Below are positions 53,326 to 61,026 of a DNA stretch of 64,000 nt, piece after piece. The stretch's first letter is position 1, and each line of letters begins with the position of its first letter. Below the pieces are notes generated by a model. The model was not told the DNA's origin. It saw only the letters and a list, made by a program, of their open reading frames with translations, and made no database searches. A program made the translations under genes and the position numbers. Source of the stretch: Bacteroides ovatus (GTDB lineage: Bacteria > Bacteroidota > Bacteroidia > Bacteroidales > Bacteroidaceae); assembly GCF_001314995.1 (NCBI RefSeq), contig NZ_CP012938.1, forward strand, positions 5,642,001 through 5,706,000. Reading direction: 5' to 3'.

Positions 53326-53359
53326 TTTGTTGCGGTATGATGATATGACAATGTCTCAA

Positions 53360-56125
53360 CTATGGCATCACATTTACCGGAATCAGCCGTACCTCACTAT
53401 TCAAGCCGGAGGGTAATGGACTCCAATGTCCATAATTGGCCGGACGATAGTTCAAATCAACAATATTGATTTCTTTGAATTTGCGCCACTGCACTCCCTG
53501 CCTGTCTAATTCTGCAATTCGATTCGCAGGGAGATTCGTGACTTCTATCTCGATGTGGTTTTTTCCGGGTTTTAAGAACTGGCCCACCTTTAGTTGATAA
53601 GGCACTGCCCATGCGCATCCCGCTTCCTGTCCGTTGATGCGGACACGGGCACTTTCGCGTACATCTCCCAAATCAAGAATCCAGTCGTCGGCCTGCAAAG
53701 TCGGCAATTCGATGTCTAAGGAATAAACACCGGTTCCCATGTTCGTTTGGGCTGCCGGATGATCGATATGGGTCCATGAACAGGGGCGATCTATATCAAA
53801 TGTTCCTTGAATTTCCGGTTTGCTTTCGGCGAAGTGTAACTTCCAACCATGATCCAGACGAAGACTGAAAGGTTGCTCTTTGACATACTTCCACGGTTTG
53901 GATGCCTGCAAAGGTTGTTGATATGTTTGCAGAATGATCGATTCACCGGATTTTAATTGCAGATAGACTTGTGTTTTTCCGTTTGCCTGTCTTACCTTAG
54001 CTTCACCACATTCTCCGGTCATGGGATTGAAGAGAGCGGCTGCGGCTGCATTCGTTCCCAATGTGATCCAACCGTCCACTCCTTTATTTTGCAAGGAAGA
54101 GATGAAATAGTGGTGTCCCGTATCATTCACTCTTCGGATCGCTTGTAGTCCGAATTTGGTTTTCATTTCTTCGGGAGAAATATTGCAGCTGGCCAATGTG
54201 CGTGCATAATCCGTTCCTGTGATAATCTTCCCCTTTCCGATTGGAGTAACGGTTGTTTCCGAGAAAGAAACAGCCGGAAGTTGCCGGAGCGTACGCTGGT
54301 AACTTTGGCGTTTTTGTTCCAACTGACCGTATCCCGGTACATCTGTCGGATAATTTTCGAGGAATACGATAGTAGCTCCCTGTTTGGCCAGTTCATAAAG
54401 ATGTGTCAATACATCACTCGGCATTAGGTGTGCAGCAGGCACTACCAATGCTTTGTAGCCCGTTCCGCCTGAAGTAACCAACTGTCCGTCTTTGAAACGT
54501 GTACTGCGAATAAAGTTATCGGAAATATAATCCCCGTCATACCCGCTGTTGTTGATGCGATGGATAGCGTCGATAAACTTAGGAGCCAGTTTATCCATGT
54601 GGTGTATCGTGAATAATAACAATCGTCCCGGTTGTTCATTCCACATATCATATACCGGAAGATAAATCAGGAAATCATTATCCGGCCGTCCCATTTGCAG
54701 AAAGCTCTGGCAACGGGTGATATAGTTGAAGAACGAAGGAGCATCACGCCAAATACTGTTTGTCGGACTCATATTGATAGAAGCGTAGAACAACCATCCG
54801 GGCCATTCGGCTTCTTTCGGAGAATACGGAGTGCCGTGGAAAAACATGTGATTGACTCCGGAAACAAACATCAAATCCATATCCGGTTTACATTGCGACA
54901 GGGAAGTACGGAAATGCTCCGTCAGCCATGTAAATGTCTCGGAAGAAGTATACGTTTTTCCTGCAATATGAGCTGCCGAGGAGGCATATTTCAGCATAGA
55001 CAGGTCCGAATCATTCTTTTTGGTCAATGAGTCCTGACGCAATCCTTCGATGTGGAACTGCGACAGTCCGAAACCTTCACATTCCGGAATATCCACGGAA
55101 GCATAGATATCAATCAGATTACCGGGCGAACCATGTGCCTGATTACGGGTGATACTACCGTTTTTGTGTGCCCAGTCTGTCCATTGATGACTGAAGTTCT
55201 CCAATAAGAGGTCGGAAATGGTTTCCCGGTAATCCGACACGATACGTCTGCTAACTTCCGGACGGTTTTTATCCAGGAATTCGGGGAAATGTTCTTCCAG
55301 TTTATACCCCCGTCTACGAGCGAACTGTTCCAGGAAATCATCCGTCCAGTCAGCTTGATAAACTTCGTATGAATCGTTGAAGAAAGTATGTGGATAACTT
55401 GTCTTGCTACTTTTGAAAGCACGGTCAAAGCGGGAAAGATAATTTTTTACCGCCTTTTTTGAGAGATGATTCATCACATAGCCTTCTCCTCCCGGAGCTG
55501 CCCGTTTCACTTTCTGCCTTGTTTTTCCGATGTAAAGAGCGATCACTTTCCATTTGCCGGCAGGCGCTTTCCATTGCAGTTTGTCTTTTTTGACGTGAGC
55601 AGTCAGGTTGATACATTTGCCTTTCTCATCATATGCCATCACCCGGCTTAGTACAGAAAATGGTTGTTGCTTGGGATCGGTCACATTAATATCCTGTTCA
55701 ATCTCTTTGCCGCCCTCTATTTCGTATGTCTGGAAGATAGCCTTGGTAGCCGCATCTTCTATACTAACTTCAGGTCCGCCAAAAGGCCATCCGGTTCCGG
55801 TATTCATATCAATCTCAATACCCGTACGTTTTCCTTCCGCTTGTGTATGCTTAAGCATTTCCATCCAGTGGGGAGAAAGGAACTGAATATCATTCGCGTC
55901 ATTGCCTTGCACCCCATAGATAGGAGTAATTTCTACTGCTCCCATTCCGGTACGTGCGTATTCTTCCAGATTATACGTCAGATTCTTTTCGTCTACGGCA
56001 CTTCCCAGCCACCACCATCTGGCGCCGGGACGTGCTTCCACCGGAGTGTCCGGCCATTGTTGTGCTTGCATTACTCCACCTGCGGCGAGCAGGCAAAGAA
56101 CTATCCATTGTCTTTTATTCATCAT
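53360..56125 (-). CDS. GH106 alpha-L-rhamnosidase
   Basis: This 921-residue secreted enzyme has signal peptide QWIVLCLLAAGGVMQA. The N-terminal GH106 barrel starts RPGARWWWLGSAVDEKNLTY, includes YARTGMGAVEITPIYGVQGN and GIEIDMNTGTGWPFGGPEV, and continues to SQFHIEGLRQDSL. A C-terminal beta-sandwich (about 780-915) contains SARVRINGQEAGCAWAVPYQ and NHIEIEVTNLPANRIAELD. GH106 enzymes remove alpha-L-rhamnose from rhamnogalacturonans. It is the last gene of the leftward RG-I operon; its ATG overlaps the TGA of the GH28 gene before it (ATGA), giving tight translational coupling. Confidence 0.95.
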   Translation of the reverse strand: MMNKRQWIVLCLLAAGGVMQAQQWPDTPVEARPGARWWWLGSAVDEKNLTYNLEEYARTGMGAVEITPIYGVQGNDANDIQFLSPHWMEMLKHTQAEGKRTGIEIDMNTGTGWPFGGPEVSIEDAATKAIFQTYEIEGGKEIEQDINVTDPKQQPFSVLSRVMAYDEKGKCINLTAHVKKDKLQWKAPAGKWKVIALYIGKTRQKVKRAAPGGEGYVMNHLSKKAVKNYLSRFDRAFKSSKTSYPHTFFNDSYEVYQADWTDDFLEQFARRRGYKLEEHFPEFLDKNRPEVSRRIVSDYRETISDLLLENFSHQWTDWAHKNGSITRNQAHGSPGNLIDIYASVDIPECEGFGLSQFHIEGLRQDSLTKKNDSDLSMLKYASSAAHIAGKTYTSSETFTWLTEHFRTSLSQCKPDMDLMFVSGVNHMFFHGTPYSPKEAEWPGWLFYASINMSPTNSIWRDAPSFFNYITRCQSFLQMGRPDNDFLIYLPVYDMWNEQPGRLLLFTIHHMDKLAPKFIDAIHRINNSGYDGDYISDNFIRSTRFKDGQLVTSGGTGYKALVVPAAHLMPSDVLTHLYELAKQGATIVFLENYPTDVPGYGQLEQKRQSYQRTLRQLPAVSFSETTVTPIGKGKIITGTDYARTLASCNISPEEMKTKFGLQAIRRVNDTGHHYFISSLQNKGVDGWITLGTNAAAAALFNPMTGECGEAKVRQANGKTQVYLQLKSGESIILQTYQQPLQASKPWKYVKEQPFSLRLDHGWKLHFAESKPEIQGTFDIDRPCSWTHIDHPAAQTNMGTGVYSLDIELPTLQADDWILDLGDVRESARVRINGQEAGCAWAVPYQLKVGQFLKPGKNHIEIEVTNLPANRIAELDRQGVQWRKFKEINIVDLNYRPANYGHWSPLPSGLNSEVRLIPVNVMP

Positions 56126-57525
56126 TCTTTCAGTGTGTTATAGTATTCTATATTTTCTGCGTCATCAGTTACAAAAAGCGGTCGTCCGTCCGGCTGTTCA
56201 AAGTGGAAGCGGATGCCGTCGAAGGTAATGTTCCGTGCGTGGCGGATATAAAACCCTTTGGCGGGAATAGTGCCGAACATCCAGGGTTCGGGGTATACTT
56301 TCTCCTGTTCGGGCGGAATACGTTTGCCATCCTCTTCGCTATATCCTCCTTTATAATAGAGGTGAATATTCCGAAAAGTTACGTCCTCAATACATGCACC
56401 CGGCACTCCGCTGATGATAGAAGCATACCGGCTGTCGGCATTCCATACATTGATATCGCTGATAAGAATACGTTTCATGGTGCCCACAGGAGTGCCTTCA
56501 GGACTGCGCATACGTGCGCCCAACCGGAGGAAAATAGGTGCGTTGACTATATTTCTCATTGTAATATTACTGATTACAATATCTTCCAGATGTCCTCCGT
56601 CTACCGTTTCCAATGCCAATCCACGGCAATGTTCAAAGATACAGTTCGTAATCGCAATATTGCGGAAACCTCCACTACTTTCTGTGCCGAGTTTGATGCG
56701 TCCCGTACGGAAACCATGATCGGGAGCCTGCGGTTCGTCCAACTGCCAAGTGCCGTCCATTACACTGCCTTTGTCAAAGCCGCTGACATAACAATCACTG
56801 ATCGTCACATTTTCCGTATCTTGGAAGCGTCCTAATCCATAAGAGGCTTTCAATACAATGGCATCATCCCAGGGGGAGTTCACCGTGCATTGGCTGATAC
56901 GTACGTTCCGGCAGCAATCAATATCGAAGCCGTCCCGGTTGGTGTCTACTTTCAGATTCAGAATCGTCAGATGATCCACTCCGGTAGCCAACAGGGCGAA
57001 ATGCCCGCAATGCAGCATGGATAAATCTTTCAGGGTCACATTTCTGCAATCTTTCAGGCTGATAGCCTTATTGCCTACCCCCGGTAGGCGGCTCTCTTCA
57101 CGGGTCAAGCCTTTGCCGTAGATTAAGCCGGGACCACTGATCGTAATATTCTCCAGTCCGATTCCCCAAATTAAAGAGTTTTTCCAATGGCTGTGACCGA
57201 AATCCTGATACTTATTATGTTCATTCGGTTCGGCGGTATCATATCCTTCCTCTTTTCCGGGAAAGGCGGCAATGATACGGGTGCCCTGTTCCAAATAGAT
57301 ATGAATGTTACTTTTTAACCGGATGGAATAACACGCATATTCTCCTGCAGGTAGATATACTGTGCCTCCTCCGGCCTGTGCGGCCGCTTCAATCGCACGA
57401 TTGATGGCAGGCGAATCAATCGTTTTCCCATCCGCTTTGGCTCCGAAGTCCATTACATTATAAATGGCTGCATGTAGATAGATGCAACCTATTAACAGAC
57501 TGAATAATAAATAGATCCTTTTCAT
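56122..57525 (-). CDS. GH28 hydrolase, rhamnogalacturonan-type
   Basis: This 467-residue secreted protein has signal peptide [19 protein letters not shown]. The beta-helix starts [20 protein letters not shown]. Acidic motifs are [12 protein letters not shown] (about 193) and [13 protein letters not shown] (about 216). The canonical GHG segment is replaced by [12 protein letters not shown], while [12 protein letters not shown] (about 274) keeps RIK. This altered motif set suggests action on rhamnogalacturonan or on decorated galacturonate rather than plain polygalacturonate. It overlaps the preceding gene's stop and the following GH106 start by 4 bp each. Confidence 0.92.
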   Translation of the reverse strand: MKRIYLLFSLLIGCIYLHAAIYNVMDFGAKADGKTIDSPAINRAIEAAAQAGGGTVYLPAGEYACYSIRLKSNIHIYLEQGTRIIAAFPGKEEGYDTAEPNEHNKYQDFGHSHWKNSLIWGIGLENITISGPGLIYGKGLTREESRLPGVGNKAISLKDCRNVTLKDLSMLHCGHFALLATGVDHLTILNLKVDTNRDGFDIDCCRNVRISQCTVNSPWDDAIVLKASYGLGRFQDTENVTISDCYVSGFDKGSVMDGTWQLDEPQAPDHGFRTGRIKLGTESSGGFRNIAITNCIFEHCRGLALETVDGGHLEDIVISNITMRNIVNAPIFLRLGARMRSPEGTPVGTMKRILISDINVWNADSRYASIISGVPGACIEDVTFRNIHLYYKGGYSEEDGKRIPPEQEKVYPEPWMFGTIPAKGFYIRHARNITFDGIRFHFEQPDGRPLFVTDDAENIEYYNTLKE

Positions 57526-58124
57526 TTTTTGTCGATTTTGGCAAAAATATCCGGTAACATATAGTAGTTGTAATCCGCTTTTTCATTCTGTTCGTAGAAA
57601 CAGAAGTAAAGCCGAGAAGGCTTGCTTCCTTCGTTTCGGGAAGAAGCCGGGGAGAGACTGCAACGTCCGGCCAGTACAGGGCGGTCGGTTCGTTTGCCTG
57701 ATTCGTAAAGCATCAGGGGAGTTGCATCCTTATGTCCGTCGCTCAAGCGGATATCATCGGTAGGAGTGACAGCCTGCAGCGTCCGTAATTGCATACTTTC
57801 TCCGTAGTAGCAAGTGAAGGCTTGTCCCTCCACGCTGAATACATTGATGTCCGAATCCGGTTGGCAATCGCCGAAACTCCAAAATAGGGCATCGGCTTCC
57901 GGAGCAGAGGCGACTTCTACTTCCAGGATAAATCCACGACTATCGGGCAGTGCTTTCCATTGGAAGGATACTCCCTGTATCTTTTCTTTAGGTTTTAGCC
58001 AGTGGCTTTCATTTCCTTTTGATATGCCCAACCGGAAAGTGCCGGCAGGTGGCGTCAGTGCTTGTGCTTGCGCATCAATGAGCAAGATTCCCAGCAGTAC
58101 GATGGTCAGGAGATGTCTTAACAT
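57522..58124 (-). CDS. Small secreted protein of the RG-I operon, function unknown
   Basis: This is a protein of about 200 residues. I prefer the ATG at 58124 ([20 protein letters not shown], a signal peptide) to that at 58151, which lies further inside the upstream gene. Either way the start overlaps the end of the preceding GH28 gene, by 50 or 77 bp, which is unusual. The mature part is beta-rich with [40 protein letters not shown] and [12 protein letters not shown] do not recognise the family. Its position between two GH28 genes and a 4-bp overlap with the next suggests an RG-I binding or accessory role. Confidence 0.75.
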   Translation of the reverse strand: MLRHLLTIVLLGILLIDAQAQALTPPAGTFRLGISKGNESHWLKPKEKIQGVSFQWKALPDSRGFILEVEVASAPEADALFWSFGDCQPDSDINVFSVEGQAFTCYYGESMQLRTLQAVTPTDDIRLSDGHKDATPLMLYESGKRTDRPVLAGRCSLSPASSRNEGSKPSRLYFCFYEQNEKADYNYYMLPDIFAKIDKK

Positions 58125-59610
58125 AGTTGAAGTTGATATTACTTTGTTCATTCTCTTTTAGTTCAATGACATTCTTTTCTTCTGTCTTTAATGTAATTTC
58201 AGACAAGTTGAAATTCTTCGTATAGCAGATTTTGCCCGGTTTGTCGGTCTGCGCTTCGATGGCATAAAGATAGAAATTTTCCAGACGTAACGAGTCATTC
58301 CATCCCGAAGCGGAGATAAATTCGTCCACATTTTCCGCTTTTACCTTTGATACGTAGACATTGCGGAAACGCGGATAACCTTTTTCGGGAGGCGTTACCG
58401 GAGTCAGCATGATTCTCCAGTGTTCCGGGATTTCTTTCCCTTCATACTCTTTGGGTAAAGTGCTGTAACTGTAACTGGGGTTCCAGTTCAAGTCCGCCGC
58501 CAGCACGTGACGGACGTTTTCCGCTTTTACTTCGGTCATATAAATGTTTTCGATTGTCCCTCCACGGTTCATGGCGCTTTTCAACCGCAGCACGGCGGAG
58601 GTGCCGATTGCTTCCAGATTATATCCCAATACATTCCGTATGCTACCGGAAGTTTCGCTTCCGCAGGTGATAAGTCCGGCACCTTTGCGGGCGATGCAAT
58701 TGCGTATGACCACATTTTCCGTAGGAAGGTTCACCCGCAGTCCGTCTGCATCCCGTCCCGATTTGATACAGATATTATCATCGTTACAGTCTACATCGCA
58801 GTTTTCGACCAAGATATTGCAGGAAGAATCAATGTCGATACCGTCCGTGCTCGGACCGTGTCCACCTATATTGTTGTTGATGGTCAATCCGTCTATCGTG
58901 CAATAATCGGAGTAAAGAATCTGACATCCCCAAAAACCGGTACGCATCAGGGTAAATCCTTTCAATGTAATGTCCGAGCTACGTTCTATGAGGATGCCCC
59001 GTACCCGTTTGCAGTCGTAATCCACAATCCAGCGCAATCCTTTTGCTTCGTATTCTTTCCGCATTTCCCAATATTTATCCCAAAATACTTTTCCCCGGCA
59101 GTCCAGCGTTCCTTCTCCGCTGACGGAAGCGTTCTTTTCATTGACAATGTTGATAACTGCCGCGGGCCATGTCATCTCGATTCCTGCAATCCGCGAACGG
59201 AATTCGGGATAATGATGAATGGATGGGCTGGCCAGTAAAGTCACCCCTTTGTCCAGTTGCAGGTTGACACCGCTTTTTATGAACAGTGCGCCAGTCTGAT
59301 AATATCCCGGCTGAAGAACTACCGTTCCTCCACCGATGACGGCACAACTGTCAATTGCTTTCTGGATAGCTTCCGTGCTAAGCACCGTGCTGTCTGCTAC
59401 TGCGCCAAAAGAATTAGCGGATAAAATTACATGGTTTCCGGGCATTTGCCGGCTGCCTACACTATCGGCCCATGACAAATCCGGTTGTTGCGGTACTTGC
59501 CCCCATTCGAAGCTGTTGTTTCCTGCCTGTTTAGCCGTTGGGGTGGCGCAAGCTGCTGTCAAAAGTGTGCCTGCCAATAGGAACAGGGGAAAGATGCTTT
59601 TGGTTTTCAT
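58075..59610 (-). CDS. GH28 hydrolase, lipoprotein, with altered catalytic motif
   Basis: This 511-residue lipoprotein has lipobox LLTAAC. The beta-helix begins [20 protein letters not shown]. Motifs are [13 protein letters not shown] (about 252), [18 protein letters not shown] (about 276) and [11 protein letters not shown] (about 330). The usual GHG loop is instead [15 protein letters not shown], so the conserved His is absent. The C-terminus carries an extra region after [18 protein letters not shown]. It is probably an exo-acting enzyme on RG-I or oligogalacturonide ends. The lipid anchor places it on a membrane surface, unlike the GH28 at 56122. Confidence 0.92.
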   Translation of the reverse strand: MKTKSIFPLFLLAGTLLTAACATPTAKQAGNNSFEWGQVPQQPDLSWADSVGSRQMPGNHVILSANSFGAVADSTVLSTEAIQKAIDSCAVIGGGTVVLQPGYYQTGALFIKSGVNLQLDKGVTLLASPSIHHYPEFRSRIAGIEMTWPAAVINIVNEKNASVSGEGTLDCRGKVFWDKYWEMRKEYEAKGLRWIVDYDCKRVRGILIERSSDITLKGFTLMRTGFWGCQILYSDYCTIDGLTINNNIGGHGPSTDGIDIDSSCNILVENCDVDCNDDNICIKSGRDADGLRVNLPTENVVIRNCIARKGAGLITCGSETSGSIRNVLGYNLEAIGTSAVLRLKSAMNRGGTIENIYMTEVKAENVRHVLAADLNWNPSYSYSTLPKEYEGKEIPEHWRIMLTPVTPPEKGYPRFRNVYVSKVKAENVDEFISASGWNDSLRLENFYLYAIEAQTDKPGKICYTKNFNLSEITLKTEEKNVIELKENEQSNINFNYVKTSPDHRTAGNLAH

Positions 59611-59658
59611 ATTTATCTAATGCCTGATTCTTAATACTTAATACCTACTACTTATCTC

Positions 59659-60897
59659 TTAATTTCCGTCCGGTTTTTCAATTTCCGTGAATGGTGATTC
59701 GTTCCAGTGGAAACCATTTACATCGTCCGGCTGTGCCGGATTATAGGACGGGTCTATTTTCAGGTGTTTAGCCAGTTCCGGTACGGCTTTCTTCATTCCT
59801 TCAATCACACATTGGGCTATTTGATAGGCTCCGTATGGATTGAAGTGGGTGTTATCCTCAAAAGCTTTGGTCTGTCCCGGATAAGTGCCTGCCGGATAGT
59901 GTACGAAAGCACGTTTCGACGTTTCTGTTCCCAAAGCTTCATAAAGCGTACGGGTCATTTCGTTGAGGTCGATCAACGGAACATTTTCTTTAGCTGCCAG
60001 CCAGCGCATGGCTTCCGGATAATCTTCGTGTGTGTCACGGATATGTCCGGTTGCGTCGAAACTCCGGCGTTGGGTGGGAGTGACCAATACGGGGTATGCT
60101 CCCCGTGCACGGGCTTCATCAATAAATGTTTTCAGGCTGGTCATAAAAGAGTAATAAGCTCCTTTGCCCGGCCCTTTTTGCTTTTGGTCGTTATGCCCGA
60201 ATTCCATGAAAAGATAATCTCCTTTCTTTATCTGGCTCAATGCTTTTTTCAAACGTCCTGCGGCAATAAACGTATTGGCTGATTCGCCCGATTCCGCATA
60301 ATTGGCGATACAAACGTCCGTACCGAAAAAATGAGGTATCATTTGTCCCCAGCTTGCCCATGGCTCGTTGTCCTGGTCGACTACGGTACTGTTACCACAT
60401 AGAAAAACGGTAATCACCGACGGATCGGCAGGCTTGATGCTGATACTCTGGCATACGGGTGCATCGCCGTTAAATTCCAGCGTCAGTTTATCGTCCCAGT
60501 TCAGTTTGGCTTTTTCGCGGGGTTTGATACGTACGGATTCTTTTTCGGAAATGCGGGGGTTGCGTTTGTTGATGATAAATGTTTCATCTACGAATTGTCC
60601 CTTTTTAGTAGCGAGGTTATCAATGAACAGTCGGCGTGATTCGCCTCTTACTGTTGTCACCCCTGCCTGTTTCTTGCTTCCCAGGCGAACGGTTACTTGA
60701 TAGTTACCGTCCGGCACGCGGACAGAAAAGAAGAAGGGTGCCTTGCTGCCTTTTTCGGGAGTAGCGACGAGATCATATCCATATCCCGTCTCCTCACTGT
60801 AGCGGGGAGCATCTGCCAACTGGTATGTTTGGGCTTTCTCCTGTGCATTGACACTTGCCGTAGCTAAGAGTAGCAAGCCTATGATCGTAGTTTTCAT
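59659..60897 (-). CDS. CE12-family rhamnogalacturonan acetylesterase
   Basis: This 412-residue secreted esterase has signal peptide MKTTIIGLLLLATASVNA. Residues 25-155 form a galactose-binding-like beta-sandwich (FFFSVRVPDGNYQVTVRLGS). Residues 160-410 are an SGNH hydrolase: VFLCGNSTVVDQDNEPWASW (nucleophile Ser about 164), NYAESGESANTF, LFMEFGHNDQKQ (about 236) and DNTHFNPYGAYQIAQCVIEG (Asp/His, about 352). CE12 enzymes remove acetyl groups from galacturonate in RG-I, exposing the backbone to lyases and glycosidases. It follows the GH2 gene after a 129-bp gap holding a hairpin repeat. Confidence 0.95.
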   Translation of the reverse strand: MKTTIIGLLLLATASVNAQEKAQTYQLADAPRYSEETGYGYDLVATPEKGSKAPFFFSVRVPDGNYQVTVRLGSKKQAGVTTVRGESRRLFIDNLATKKGQFVDETFIINKRNPRISEKESVRIKPREKAKLNWDDKLTLEFNGDAPVCQSISIKPADPSVITVFLCGNSTVVDQDNEPWASWGQMIPHFFGTDVCIANYAESGESANTFIAAGRLKKALSQIKKGDYLFMEFGHNDQKQKGPGKGAYYSFMTSLKTFIDEARARGAYPVLVTPTQRRSFDATGHIRDTHEDYPEAMRWLAAKENVPLIDLNEMTRTLYEALGTETSKRAFVHYPAGTYPGQTKAFEDNTHFNPYGAYQIAQCVIEGMKKAVPELAKHLKIDPSYNPAQPDDVNGFHWNESPFTEIEKPDGN

Positions 60898-60935
60898 GTA
60901 AAATGATATTTAATGTATATTGTTTATGGAATTTA

Positions 60936-61013
60936 GGCACGGATTACACGGATTTCACGGTTTTTAGAATTACGCTTTTATAAAGCAACAGCGTAATCCG
61001 TGTAATTCGTGCC
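60936..61013. repeat. Inverted-repeat hairpin inside the RG-I operon
   Basis: GGCACGGATTACACGGATT (60936-60954) and AATCCGTGTAATTCGTGCC (60995-61013) pair over 19 bp with one mismatch. Inside, ATTACGC/GCGTAAT (60969-60975 with 60991-60997) adds a nested stem. The motif looks like a short dispersed intergenic repeat common in Bacteroidetes. Lying between GH2 and CE12, it could stabilise or attenuate the operon mRNA. Confidence 0.75.
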
Positions 61014-61026
61014 TGATAATTCCCAT

